Positions 16,047 through 24,975 of a DNA stretch of 46,969 nucleotides are shown here, piece after piece. The stretch covers positions 1-46,969 of the forward strand of contig CBFGOI010000024.1 of NCBI GenBank assembly GCA_965650335.1. Reading direction: 5' to 3'. Under the pieces are notes generated by a model. That model was not told the origin of the DNA, did not search any database, and saw only the letters and a list, made by a program, of their open reading frames with translations. Positions within the stretch are counted from its first letter, which is position 1. The number at the start of each line of letters is the position of its first letter. Both the position numbers and the translations under genes were made by a program. The DNA is from Paradesertivirga sp965650335. GTDB lineage: Bacteria > Bacteroidota > Bacteroidia > Sphingobacteriales > Sphingobacteriaceae.

Positions 16047-16796
16047 ATGAATAAAGAAATCTCTGGTATAGCCCTCATCTTATCCATTTTTGCGAGCAGC
16101 TGCTCCTCCTTATACATGCCCAACGTTCCAAATACTCCGATGCTTAGTGAAAAGGGCGAATTACATGCAAGTGGCAATATTTCCTTAAAAGGAAATGCGA
16201 GTTTAAACACAGCATATGCACTTTCAGATAATTTCGCCGTAATTCTTAACGGCGCATTTATTAACAGAGACCAAACTAGAAAAGATTACAGGCAAAATAT
16301 GCTGGAAATAGGAGGAGGCTACTTCAGTACTTTTGGGTCGGAAAATAACCGCATACTCGAGATTTATGGCGGTTTCGGCCGCGGAAAAAGTGAACGAATA
16401 TTTAATGATTTAGCCTCAAGCGGGTTGGTAATTACTTACGACAGACAGGAAATGACTTTCAGTAAAGGTTTTTTGCAGGTTAATTACAGTTCAAAAAAGG
16501 AAAATGGATTGCGCTTGTTCGGAAAAAATTTCCCACTAAACTACGGAACGGCTATTCGGGGTAGTTACCTGAATATGAAGTCTTTTAGACTGAACGATGT
16601 CAATCAGCCACGTGAAGATAATATTTTTATTGAGCCCATATTTTTTACCCGGATGCGGTTAAGCGATGCTGTTCAATTGCAATACACTACCGGCAGCAAT
16701 TTTGGCCTAAAAAATCGCAAATTTTTAACTGCCGGCAATTCGGTATTTAGTTTGGGTTTTGTGGTTAATGTTGGTGGAATGATTTCAAACAGGTGA
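16047..16796 (+). CDS. Outer-membrane lipoprotein of unknown function
   Basis: A 249-residue protein starting MNKEISGIALILSIFASSC, a lipoprotein signal with the lipid cysteine at about 19. The ATG at 16047 is chosen over one 27 bp upstream because it begins the signal peptide directly. The mature region has alternating polar and hydrophobic residues, many Gly/Asn turns and repeated short strands (LHASGNISLKGNASLNTAYAL, GGYFSTFGS, FSLGFVVNVGG at the end), suggesting a small beta-barrel or barrel-like sandwich. No family was recognised. It converges with the ferredoxin gene only 9 bp away. Confidence 0.7.
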   Translation: MNKEISGIALILSIFASSCSSLYMPNVPNTPMLSEKGELHASGNISLKGNASLNTAYALSDNFAVILNGAFINRDQTRKDYRQNMLEIGGGYFSTFGSENNRILEIYGGFGRGKSERIFNDLASSGLVITYDRQEMTFSKGFLQVNYSSKKENGLRLFGKNFPLNYGTAIRGSYLNMKSFRLNDVNQPREDNIFIEPIFFTRMRLSDAVQLQYTTGSNFGLKNRKFLTAGNSVFSLGFVVNVGGMISNR

Positions 16797-16805
16797 TTTT
16801 TTTAT

Positions 16806-17126
16806 TTAATCCCCTTCTCCCATTAGTTTAATTGACAAGCCATCAATTTCTGAGCGTATTTTGATCTGACAGGCCAGTCGGCTGCGGGATGTGGCATCCG
16901 GTCGTGAGTCAAGCGTAATCAGTTCCTGTTCCTGTGCTTCCGGAAGGTTTTCCCAGCCTTCATTAACCTGGCAATGACAGTCTGAACAAAGAGCCATGCC
17001 TCCGCAGGTCGCCCTTAAATCGTATTCATAGGCTTTTAATGTTTCCATTAAGTTCAGATTAATTCCCTCCGGAACCTCAATTATCTGGACCTCACCGTCT
17101 TTGTTTTCAACTCTTATCTTAATCAT
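16806..17126 (-). CDS. 2Fe-2S ferredoxin (adrenodoxin type)
   Basis: A 106-residue plant/adrenodoxin-fold ferredoxin. The cluster ligands are C41, C47 and C50 (ATCGGMALCSDCHC) and C86 (RLACQI), the usual C-x5-C-x2-C-x35-C spacing; C52 is extra. It is separated by a single base from the upstream ferredoxin-NADP reductase gene, so the two are one operon and probably one electron-transfer chain. The electron acceptor is not encoded nearby. Confidence 0.9.
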   Translation of the reverse strand: MIKIRVENKDGEVQIIEVPEGINLNLMETLKAYEYDLRATCGGMALCSDCHCQVNEGWENLPEAQEQELITLDSRPDATSRSRLACQIKIRSEIDGLSIKLMGEGD

Positions 17127-17127
17127 A

Positions 17128-18138
17128 TTAAAACGTATTCACACCGTATACCGTGGTGTATTTAAAACTCAGTTTCTGATCCGGGTAAACAAATTTGAAA
17201 GCGCTTTGCGCCATCAAGGCTGCCTCATGGAATCCGCATAGGATCAATTTCAGCTTCCCCGGATAGGTATTGATATCGCCGATGGCAAAAATCCCTTCTA
17301 TGTTGGTAGAATAGTCTACGGTATTAACCTCAATTGCCGACTTATCGATGCTCAATCCCCAATCTGCAATCGGACCTAATTTGGGAGTCAAACCAAATAG
17401 CGGGATCAAATAATCTGTTTCGATTGTTGAGACTTCGTTGTGTTTACCTTGTATGGTTACTTCTTTTAAGTGTCCGTTTCCGTGAATTGCGGTAATATGA
17501 GATTGAAGAATAAGGTTGATCTTGCCATTTTTTGCCAGATCAAATACCTTTTCTGCAGAGTCAGGCGCTCCCCGGAAAGTATCGCCCCGATGTACCAGAG
17601 TAACTTTTGATGCTACTTCAGAAAGGAAAATAGTCCAATCTAATGCTGAGTCGCCGCCGCCAGAAAGCACCAGTTTTTTGTCCCTGTATAATTCCGGGTT
17701 TCTAATCATATAAGAAACACCCTTCCCTTCAAACTCTTCTAACCCCTCAATAGCTGGTTTTCTAGGTTCAAAACATCCCAATCCACCTGCAATAACAACG
17801 GCTTTGCTATGAACTTCAGTGTTCTCATTGGTTCGAACAATGAAAGTTCCGTCTTCCAGACGTTCAAGATGGTCAACCCGTTCTCCTAAAGAAAAACCGG
17901 GCTTAAAGGTTGCAATTTGATCTATTAATCCATTCACCAGATCCTGGGCATTGATTACGGGAAAGCCGGGAATGTCATAAATTGGTTTTTGGGGATAAAT
18001 TTCAGAAAGCTGCCCCCCAACCTGAGGTAAAACATCAATTAAATGGCAGCGCATTTTCAGCAGGCCTGCTTCGAAAACTGCAAAAAGTCCAACCGGACCG
18101 GCACCAATAATGCATATATCTGTTTTAATTTGTTCCAT
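17128..18138 (-). CDS. Ferredoxin-NADP reductase, thioredoxin-reductase-like (YumC type)
   Basis: A 336-residue FAD/NAD(P)H flavoprotein. It shows the FAD-binding IIGAGPVGLFA (10-20) and PQVGGQLSEIYPQK, and the NADPH-binding LSGGGDSALDW at about 160-170. It lacks the redox-active CxxC of true thioredoxin reductases, as expected for the YumC-type ferredoxin-NADP reductases. It is followed after one base by its likely partner, the 2Fe-2S ferredoxin. It supplies or withdraws electrons between NADPH and ferredoxin in the cytoplasm. Confidence 0.9.
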   Translation of the reverse strand: MEQIKTDICIIGAGPVGLFAVFEAGLLKMRCHLIDVLPQVGGQLSEIYPQKPIYDIPGFPVINAQDLVNGLIDQIATFKPGFSLGERVDHLERLEDGTFIVRTNENTEVHSKAVVIAGGLGCFEPRKPAIEGLEEFEGKGVSYMIRNPELYRDKKLVLSGGGDSALDWTIFLSEVASKVTLVHRGDTFRGAPDSAEKVFDLAKNGKINLILQSHITAIHGNGHLKEVTIQGKHNEVSTIETDYLIPLFGLTPKLGPIADWGLSIDKSAIEVNTVDYSTNIEGIFAIGDINTYPGKLKLILCGFHEAALMAQSAFKFVYPDQKLSFKYTTVYGVNTF

Positions 18139-18209
18139 ACTTGTATTATCTATTGTACAAATATGGACCTAAGAAAACAGGCCCGCAAATCACTATTGGT
18201 GATGCATTA

Positions 18210-19106
18210 TTACTTTAAGTTATGGGCTTTGCAGAAACGTTTAAATAGATCAACCAGTTTTGATGAATTGCCATGTAATTGAATGAATTGAAAGGTTCTG
18301 AAAATGTCAAGCTCCTGTATTTCAATGATGCTCAGTTCGTTGTACTTTAACTCTTTGAGTACCGATTGGATAGATAAAAAAGCTGCTGTTTCAGAATTAG
18401 CAAGGTATTGTTTAATGCTGCTGCTGTTTTGGAAATAGGTTTCGACTTTCAGATCTTTTGGATTGACCTTTGCCTGAGTTAATGCCTTGAATACCACATC
18501 AAGTGTTCCTGAACCTTGTTCGCGGAGTACTAAGGGTATTTGAAGAAGTTGTTGAGGACTGATTTCAGACTGTTTTGATAAGTTACCGGCAGATCGTGTG
18601 ACCAGTACAATTTCATCTTTGGCAAAAGGTTCGTAGGCGAGTTGCGGAAAATGAGAATTACCTTCCACTAAGGCAATGTCGATTTTTTCGGCAATCACCT
18701 GCAATGAAATCGAATCTGTATTGCCCTCCACGAAACTAAAGGATACGTTGGGATAGGATTTCTTGAATAGAGCCAGGATTCTGGGAAGAATATTTTGAGC
18801 AATCGTGGTACTGGCCCCAATGCGTAAATTGCCACCCGTAACATCATTTAACTGCGAAAGCTCAGTTTCCAGTGCCGCATAAGTTTCAAAGATCTTCTCC
18901 GAGTATTGAAGTAGAATCTCTCCTGCTGATGTAAGTGCAATTGAATTTCCGTTTCGCTTAAATAAGGCATTCCCGAGCTGTTGTTCTATTTCATGAATAT
19001 GCTTCGTAACAGCTGGCTGAGAAATAAATAATTCGGTTGCAGCTTTCGTGAAACTTAACTTATGAGCAACGGTGTGAAATACTTTTAAGCGAAAATCGAA
19101 AACCAT
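18210..19106 (-). CDS. LysR-family transcriptional regulator
   Basis: A 298-residue LysR protein. The winged helix-turn-helix covers about 1-65 (HKLSFTKAATELFISQPAVT then HIHEIEQQLG). The effector-binding domain runs from about 90 to 295 and begins with GNLRIGASTTIAQNILPRIL. It is divergent from the aldo/keto reductase gene at 19266, and LysR proteins often control a divergent neighbour. It could equally act on the ferredoxin reductase operon, which lies 71 bp downstream on the same strand. The effector is unknown. Confidence 0.9.
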   Translation of the reverse strand: MVFDFRLKVFHTVAHKLSFTKAATELFISQPAVTKHIHEIEQQLGNALFKRNGNSIALTSAGEILLQYSEKIFETYAALETELSQLNDVTGGNLRIGASTTIAQNILPRILALFKKSYPNVSFSFVEGNTDSISLQVIAEKIDIALVEGNSHFPQLAYEPFAKDEIVLVTRSAGNLSKQSEISPQQLLQIPLVLREQGSGTLDVVFKALTQAKVNPKDLKVETYFQNSSSIKQYLANSETAAFLSIQSVLKELKYNELSIIEIQELDIFRTFQFIQLHGNSSKLVDLFKRFCKAHNLK

Positions 19107-19187
19107 CAGATTGTTGAATACGTAAATATATTAGTTCTTGGCGTTATTTTTATCAAGCCATTCCGGAGTCTTTTTTTGTGGATCAAA

Positions 19188-19195
19188 CAAAATTA
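19188..19195 (-). promoter_or_regulatory. -7 element (TAATTTTG) for the LysR gene
   Basis: The minus strand reads TAATTTTG, an exact match to the Bacteroidota TAnnTTTG consensus, 81 bp upstream of the LysR start. No clear TTG -33 element is seen at the right distance. Confidence 0.4.
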
Positions 19196-19265
19196 TTGCC
19201 TGTTGCTTTTCCTTTTAGTTTCTATGATGTTGCATTAAATGCGATATTGTAATCAAATAATAAAT

Positions 19266-20156
19266 ATGGAAAAGATTTATTTAAGTGATTCAGGCCCCAA
19301 AGTATCCCCCGCAGTATATGGATTTTACCGCTGGGATGAAGTGAAGAATACATCTGCAACGATGGAAAGTATCATAAACCTGTGTCTTGAATTGGGCATT
19401 AATACTTTCGATCACGCTGACGTTTACGGAGCCTATCAGTGCGAAGAATTATTCGGCGAAGCTATTGCAAAAAAATCTTTTAAAAGGGAAGATATTGTTC
19501 TGTTTACAAAATGCGGTCTAATGTTGCCTCATTCAAACAATCCACAGGTTCGGGTGAAACATTATAATACATCCAGACAGCATATTCTGCAAAGTGTTGA
19601 TTCGTCGTTAAAAAAACTAAGGACCGATTATATTGATATTTTTTTATTGAATCAGCTTGATCCGATATCAAATCTGGAGGAGACAGCTTTTACACTCGAT
19701 CAATTGAAAGAATCAGGCAAGATAAAGAATGTTGGTGTTGCTAATTTTTCAGTATTTCAGCATCAGCTGTTGGCTTCGTACTTAAAAAGGCCAATCGTAA
19801 CCAATCATATCGAACTGAATTTGTTGAATACTTCTGCTTTACAAAACGGCCAAATGGATTATATTAAACAACGCTATATGCATCCATTGGTGTCTGCTCC
19901 GCTTGCGGAAGGACGAATTGCTACCGGCACAGATTCGATAGCAGTAAAAGTGAGGAAAAAGCTGGAAGAGATGAGTCCGAAATATAATGCAGATATCGAA
20001 TCTCTGGCGGTGGCTTGGTTGGTCAAACTCGGAGCAATTCCGTTGATCGGTACTACTGACGAGAAGAGAATCAGAAATATTGTAAATGCTTTCACAATAG
20101 ATCTTGACCGACAGGATTGGTATGAATTGTATGCCGCTTCGAAAGACGAATTTTAG
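19266..20156 (+). CDS. Aldo/keto reductase (YdhF-like) with His-to-Asn change
   Basis: A 296-residue NAD(P)H-dependent oxidoreductase. The ATG at 19266 starts MEKIYLSDSG; one 27 bp upstream adds nine unrelated residues. The catalytic set is D49 and Y54 (FDHADVYGAYQCEELFGEA) and K82 (FTKCGLM). The fourth member, His in the usual 'LLIHRPDP', is Asn here (N129 in IFLLNQLDPI). The Kv-beta (AKR6) group naturally has Asn at this place and keeps reductase activity, so the enzyme may still be active but with changed kinetics. The cofactor region near the C-terminus (IPLIGTTDEKRI) is normal. It is divergent from the LysR gene. The substrate is unknown. Confidence 0.87.
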   Translation: MEKIYLSDSGPKVSPAVYGFYRWDEVKNTSATMESIINLCLELGINTFDHADVYGAYQCEELFGEAIAKKSFKREDIVLFTKCGLMLPHSNNPQVRVKHYNTSRQHILQSVDSSLKKLRTDYIDIFLLNQLDPISNLEETAFTLDQLKESGKIKNVGVANFSVFQHQLLASYLKRPIVTNHIELNLLNTSALQNGQMDYIKQRYMHPLVSAPLAEGRIATGTDSIAVKVRKKLEEMSPKYNADIESLAVAWLVKLGAIPLIGTTDEKRIRNIVNAFTIDLDRQDWYELYAASKDEF

Positions 20157-20185
20157 GCTTCTAGCATGATCGCAGTCTTTTTTCA

Positions 20186-20215
20186 AAACCTATAAGGTTT
20201 CCAACCTTATAGGTT
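20186..20215. repeat. Palindromic repeat/bidirectional terminator, copy 1
   Basis: AAACCTATAAGG and CCTTATAGGTTT are perfect 12-base complements around a 6-base loop. It lies between the convergent aldo/keto reductase and ruvB genes. A second copy with the same arms is at 24308-24341, also between convergent genes. It probably ends transcripts on both strands and belongs to a dispersed repeat family. Confidence 0.75.
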
Positions 20216-20283
20216 TACAGCCGCTTCCAACGTTTTGTCAGTTCAACTCAGCGACAAATCTAGGGCTTTGTGTGAGAAGTGAT

Positions 20284-21309
20284 TTAAAACAAGGTCTGCG
20301 TACCTCCAGGTTTCAACTTTCCTAAATGTTTATAAGCTAATTCGGTAACTTCCCTTCCTCTCGAAGTACGCATCAAAAATCCTTCCTGGATTAAGAAAGG
20401 TTCATAAACTTCTTCAATAGTCCCTTCATCTTCACCAACCGAAGTAGCGATGGTTTTCAATCCAACCGGCCCCCCTTTAAACTTGTCGATAATGGAAACC
20501 AGAATGCGATTATCCATTTCATCCAAGCCATGTTCATCAACATTGAGTGCGTTTAGGGCGTATTTAGCAATTTCTGTATCAATGCTTCCGGTTCCTTTTA
20601 TCTGTGCAAAATCGCGCGTTCTGCGTAAAAGTGCGTTGGCTATACGTGGTGTACCCCGACTCCTTCTGGCAATTTCATAAGCTCCTTCGTCGCTGATGGG
20701 AGTGTTGAGAATGGAGGAGGAGCGAAGTACGATGGTGGTTAGAAGCTTCGCGTCGTAGTATTGCAATCTCGAGTTTATTCCGAAACGAGCACGTAAGGGT
20801 GCGGTGAGCAATCCGGAACGGGTGGTTGCTCCAATCAAAGTAAAGGGATTCAGAGAAATCTGTACCGAACGTGCATTTGGTCCGGTTTCAATCATAATAT
20901 CGATCTTGAAATCTTCCATGGCAGAATATAAATATTCTTCTACCAGCGGACTCAGGCGATGGATTTCATCAATAAAGAGAATGTCGCCGGTTTCAAGATT
21001 GGTTAAGAGGCCTGCTAAATCTCCCGGTTTATCCAACACAGGCCCGGAGGTAATTTTAATTCCGACGCCCATCTCATTAGCGATAATATTGGAGAGCGTA
21101 GTTTTTCCTAGTCCCGGAGGGCCATGTAAGAGCACGTGATCTAATGCTTCGCCGCGGAGTTTTGCTGCCTGAACGAAGATCTTTAAATTCTCAAGGATTT
21201 TATGCTGACCGGTAAAATCTTCAAATATCTGTGGACGAAGTACTTTTTCTATTTCCCTTTCTGATGAAGAAAGCCTTTCGGCATTAGGATCGAGATTCTC
21301 GTTAAGCAT
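20284..21309 (-). CDS. ruvB: Holliday junction branch-migration helicase RuvB
   Basis: The ATP-driven motor that, with RuvA, migrates Holliday junctions during recombination and repair. The 341-residue length is normal for the family. Residues 63-70 hold the Walker A motif (GPPGLGKT). Walker B lies in ILFIDEIHRLSP and sensor I in LIGATTRSGLL. The C-terminal winged helix with GRxxT (GREVTELAYKHLG) completes the AAA+ protein. RuvA and RuvC are not in the window. It stands alone, convergent with the aldo/keto reductase gene. Confidence 0.97.
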   Translation of the reverse strand: MLNENLDPNAERLSSSEREIEKVLRPQIFEDFTGQHKILENLKIFVQAAKLRGEALDHVLLHGPPGLGKTTLSNIIANEMGVGIKITSGPVLDKPGDLAGLLTNLETGDILFIDEIHRLSPLVEEYLYSAMEDFKIDIMIETGPNARSVQISLNPFTLIGATTRSGLLTAPLRARFGINSRLQYYDAKLLTTIVLRSSSILNTPISDEGAYEIARRSRGTPRIANALLRRTRDFAQIKGTGSIDTEIAKYALNALNVDEHGLDEMDNRILVSIIDKFKGGPVGLKTIATSVGEDEGTIEEVYEPFLIQEGFLMRTSRGREVTELAYKHLGKLKPGGTQTLF

Positions 21310-21473
21310 GTGGCTAAATTACGATTCTCGATTATATTTTTAAAGATTTCTGTATCGCTTGAAAATCATTTAAGGCCCGCTTATGTGATTCTCTCATACA
21401 TTCAATCTCCACGAAATCGAACAAATCTTTAAATTATTATGCCAGCTGAATAAGAATTCATTAATTCGCAGAA

Positions 21474-22397
21474 ATGCTTAAGATTTTTCATCTATACAGC
21501 TTAGTGGCCATGTTTTTTGTAGTGGTGCTAAGCTGCTGCAATCAAACGCAACCCAAGCTTCAGCGACAATCTTTTAAACCTTTTGAAGGGATAAAATTTA
21601 TTGAAGTAAGGCGGGAGTTCGATACCGGTTACAGTTTTAGCAAACAAGGTTTTCAACAAATACCGGAATGGACACTTTCCTTTCTGCCGGGCGATTCTGT
21701 AAAAATTTACAGTCCTTTTGAAAAGAGATACATCTTTTATCCAATTTATTACGACCATGGGCAGGTAATGAACTTCGCCCGTGAATGGTTAAGACTGATC
21801 CATATTAATAAAGATAGCCTGGTTTTGCAATTGCTCAGAGTGCAATCAAAGGTGGTGAACAAGGAATTGTCCACTGTATATATGCGGTTTTATTCTGAAA
21901 ATTATATCAAAAATGTGCTACATGCCAATCCGGACAGTATGCGAAAGCCTAATAGCAGGGATACTATGTATATCCGTCGGTTAATTAAGAGGGCGAATGC
22001 GTTTCCTTTGGTTGCTGACAGCTTATTTGCAGCTAGAAATCCGGTAGAATTTAAAAGTCTGGTTAAAGAAGTAACTGCCGAAAGGAGTGTGTTAGATAAG
22101 GAGGATCTAAATTATAGTGCGTCGAACGAATATCTATATCCTGAGTTCGATATTCATATCAAAAAAGCCTATAAAGATTTTGCGCAGAGTTTCACAGTGC
22201 TGGTTGACTCCAATGGCGAAATGAATGTAGGCAGCTTTGCTGTCATGGAAAAAGAATTTGAAGCTCCGAGGCGGAAAGTCCTCCAGGGGATTTTAGATGT
22301 TTATCTTGAGCGTTACTTTCATATAACACCAGGCAGGACATTGGGAATACCTCACGCAACAGAAATAATGCTGCACGTTAAAGGCACCAGGGATTGA
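21474..22397 (+). CDS. Lipoprotein of unknown function
   Basis: A 307-residue protein with a lipoprotein signal (MLKIFHLYSLVAMFFVVVLSCC; lipid cysteine about 21). The middle is rich in charged residues and tyrosine with no recognised motif. The last 90 residues (FTVLVDSNGEMNVGSFAV ... ATEIMLHVKGTRD) vaguely recall the TonB C-terminal/energy-transducer fold, where a helix is flanked by strands, but this is weak. The MutS-like gene follows about 80 bp downstream on the same strand, so the two may be co-transcribed. I do not recognise the family. Confidence 0.7.
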   Translation: MLKIFHLYSLVAMFFVVVLSCCNQTQPKLQRQSFKPFEGIKFIEVRREFDTGYSFSKQGFQQIPEWTLSFLPGDSVKIYSPFEKRYIFYPIYYDHGQVMNFAREWLRLIHINKDSLVLQLLRVQSKVVNKELSTVYMRFYSENYIKNVLHANPDSMRKPNSRDTMYIRRLIKRANAFPLVADSLFAARNPVEFKSLVKEVTAERSVLDKEDLNYSASNEYLYPEFDIHIKKAYKDFAQSFTVLVDSNGEMNVGSFAVMEKEFEAPRRKVLQGILDVYLERYFHITPGRTLGIPHATEIMLHVKGTRD

Positions 22398-22478
22398 TGT
22401 TCGTGACCTTTGGCTTAGAAATAGCCGCGATATGAAAACGGACCTTGGAGAATCTGAACAAACAAATCTTATTAGAGC

Positions 22479-24290
22479 ATGTCACAACCTATTATATCGT
22501 ATTATCAGCAGCAAATTTCGGATTCTGATGCTCAGATACAACGCTACGACAAGCTGGTAAACACCTTTTCTTTTCTACGCCTTTTCTCCATTTTGCTAGG
22601 TGGGTATCTGGTCTACCAAACCCTTCGGTTTGAGATAATTTGGCTTACAGAATTAACTTTCCTGCTTGTTGTGGTTGGCTTCGCTTTTTTAGTGAAAAAA
22701 CAAGGTTCGTATGAAAAAAGAAAATCTTTCTATGCGGCCCTCAAAACTGTCAATGAAAATGAGATCTCCAGCATAAACCATCAGGAGAATATGTATCCGG
22801 ATGGTTTTGAATACGTAAATGATGGGCATAGCTATACTTCCGATCTGGATATCTTTGGAAAGGCGTCTTTGTTTAATTTGGTTAACCGCTGTGCATCCCC
22901 GATGGGCAATGAAAAACTTGCCTACTGGTTTAGCCGGGCAGGAAAAGAAAGTAGTATCCTGCAAAGACAGCAAGCTGTGAAGGAATTGAGTGCAAAGCAA
23001 GATTGGGTACAAGAAATTAAAGCCTATCTGCTTTTTGCGAAAAACACCCGAATCTCTGACATCAATAATCTATTTGCCTTCTTTCTGCAGGAGAATGATT
23101 TTACAAAATCTTTGCTTCGAATCTATATCCAGTTCGTCCCTTTTATCTTCTTGGTTTTAGCTGTAGCTGCCTGGTATGTCCCTTTGCTTCTTATTCCTCT
23201 GATTTTAATTGCACTTATAAATGCGGTACTTGTATTAAGTAATCAGTTAAAAGTAAATAGAACCGACCGCTTGCTGAGCATTGCGGGTAAAACATTGTCC
23301 TCCTATTCAGACGGGTTTAAAAAAGTTGAAAATGAAAAATGGGAATCGGCCCTTCTCCAGTACTTGCATGATCGGCTGAAAAGCGATAGGTCTATTACTT
23401 TCTCTGCAGAATTGAAGACTTTATCTGTTTTGATGAGACGCTTAGAGTACCGTTTAAATATGTTCATTGGTCCGCTTTTAAATGGAATAATGGCATGGGA
23501 CGTACGGCAACTGATTGCTATTGAAGATTGGAAAACAAACAATAAAGAGTTAATGCCGAAAGCTTTTGATGTTTTGGCGTCGGTTGAGGCTTTAATAAGT
23601 TTAAGCAGTTTGCACACCAATTACCCCGAATGGTGTTTCCCCGAAATTGTGCTTCATGAGAATTATACCTATTCAGCCGAAAAGCTCGCTCACCCTTTAA
23701 TCCCCATTTCGCAACGAGTTAGTAATGAGTTTGCTCTGCGGGACACGAGAAAGATAGACATCATTACAGGGTCGAATATGGCTGGGAAAAGTACTTTTCT
23801 AAGAACCATCGGTATCAACGCTGTGCTTGCCTTTTCGGGCGCGCCGGTATGTGCAAGCACGATGCAGATAACGGTTATGAATCTGTTTGCATATATGCGA
23901 ATCAGGGATTCTCTGAATGAAAGTATTTCAACATTTAAAGCAGAATTGAACCGTTTACAATTGCTTTTAGAGGTGTTGAATAGAGAGGAGCGGGTTTATT
24001 TTCTGATCGATGAGATGCTTCGAGGCACCAATTCTGTTGATAAATATCGCGGATCGAAAGCTGTAATTGAAAAATTGATTGCTCAGAAGGCAGTTGGCAT
24101 AGTCGCCACACACGATTTGCAAATTGCAGAGCTCGAACAAAAGCACGCGGATTATGTCCGCAATTTCTATTTTGACATTCAAATCGTGAACGGAGAAATG
24201 TTGTTTGATTATAAGCTCAAACATGGCGAGTGTAAAACATTTAATGCTTCGTTGCTTTTGAAACAGATTGGCATTGATGTGGAGATCTGA
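22479..24290 (+). CDS. Membrane-anchored MutS-like ATPase
   Basis: A 603-residue protein whose C-terminal 200 residues are the MutS ABC-type ATPase: Walker A GSNMAGKST (431-439), the signature-like ESISTFKAEL (481-490), Walker B YFLIDEMLRGTNS with D511/E512, and the H-loop VATHD (H545). It lacks the mismatch-recognition and connector domains of true MutS. Instead it has two membrane helices near 31-50 and 53-72 and two more in 218-254. The part between the helices and the ATPase (about 265-420) is helical, like the MutS lever/clamp core. It is therefore probably not a mismatch repair protein; the role is unknown. The ATG at 22479 gives MSQPIISYYQQQ. Confidence 0.85.
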   Translation: MSQPIISYYQQQISDSDAQIQRYDKLVNTFSFLRLFSILLGGYLVYQTLRFEIIWLTELTFLLVVVGFAFLVKKQGSYEKRKSFYAALKTVNENEISSINHQENMYPDGFEYVNDGHSYTSDLDIFGKASLFNLVNRCASPMGNEKLAYWFSRAGKESSILQRQQAVKELSAKQDWVQEIKAYLLFAKNTRISDINNLFAFFLQENDFTKSLLRIYIQFVPFIFLVLAVAAWYVPLLLIPLILIALINAVLVLSNQLKVNRTDRLLSIAGKTLSSYSDGFKKVENEKWESALLQYLHDRLKSDRSITFSAELKTLSVLMRRLEYRLNMFIGPLLNGIMAWDVRQLIAIEDWKTNNKELMPKAFDVLASVEALISLSSLHTNYPEWCFPEIVLHENYTYSAEKLAHPLIPISQRVSNEFALRDTRKIDIITGSNMAGKSTFLRTIGINAVLAFSGAPVCASTMQITVMNLFAYMRIRDSLNESISTFKAELNRLQLLLEVLNREERVYFLIDEMLRGTNSVDKYRGSKAVIEKLIAQKAVGIVATHDLQIAELEQKHADYVRNFYFDIQIVNGEMLFDYKLKHGECKTFNASLLLKQIGIDVEI

Positions 24291-24307
24291 TTTTTCACAG
24301 AACAGAA

Positions 24308-24341
24308 AAACCTATAAGGTTTCTAAAAACCTTATAGGTTT
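24308..24341. repeat. Palindromic repeat/bidirectional terminator, copy 2
   Basis: AAACCTATAAGG and CCTTATAGGTTT, the same 12-base arms as at 20186-20215, surround a longer A-rich loop. It lies between the convergent MutS-like and YceI genes. The arms are identical and the loops differ, as expected for a mobile or conserved repeat kept as a terminator. Confidence 0.75.
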
Positions 24342-24358
24342 AATAAAAAGTTCTAATC

Positions 24359-24943
24359 TTATTTCGCCTGCGCGAACTGCAATTTCAAATCAATTTCAAC
24401 TGCCTTTCCTAAAGCAGCACCGCCAGCTTCTGTTAAAGCATTGTATTTTAATCCGTAATCAAACCTATTGATTACGCCTTTTCCTTTAAATCCTGCTTTA
24501 GTATTTCCGTAGCCATCTTTTGCGGTTCCGCCATAAGTTACATCAAACTTTGCTGGTTTGGTAATCCCATGGATTGTCAGGTTTCCATTTAATACATATT
24601 TATTACCTGATAATTTTTTTAAGGAAGTGCTTTTGAAGGTCATTTTAGGATATTTTTCAGCATCAAAAAAGTCTGCTGACGTTAGGTGTTTGTCGCGCAT
24701 TTCGTTGTCGGTGTCAATGCTGTTGACATCAACTGTGAAATCAATTTTGGCATCGGTCAGATCAGGTTTTGCACTGCTGATCGTTCCATCATACGTTTTA
24801 AATTTTCCTTCAACTTCAGAAATTACCAGATGTTCGATGTTAAAGTTTACTGATGAGTGTACAGGGTCTACAACCCATTTAGTTTGTGCTTTTAAGCTTA
24901 ACGATGAAGCTATGATTGCTACTGCGATTAATGATGATTTCAT
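24359..24943 (-). CDS. YceI-family isoprenoid-binding periplasmic protein
   Basis: A 194-residue exported lipocalin-like protein. The signal peptide ends near residue 20 (SLSLKAQ). The YceI domain begins TKWVVDPVHSSVNFNIEHLVISE and contains the typical NGNLTIHGITKPAKFDV. Family members bind long isoprenoids such as polyprenyl quinones. It lies 32 bp downstream of the nitroreductase gene on the same strand and is probably co-transcribed with it from the promoter at 25631-25638. In other Bacteroidota YceI proteins also lie near HxlR regulators and flavin reductases, which suggests quinone or redox homeostasis here (inference). Confidence 0.9.
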   Translation of the reverse strand: MKSSLIAVAIIASSLSLKAQTKWVVDPVHSSVNFNIEHLVISEVEGKFKTYDGTISSAKPDLTDAKIDFTVDVNSIDTDNEMRDKHLTSADFFDAEKYPKMTFKSTSLKKLSGNKYVLNGNLTIHGITKPAKFDVTYGGTAKDGYGNTKAGFKGKGVINRFDYGLKYNALTEAGGAALGKAVEIDLKLQFAQAK

Positions 24944-24975
24944 GTTATTTGTTATTTAATTTGTTTAAATGATGA

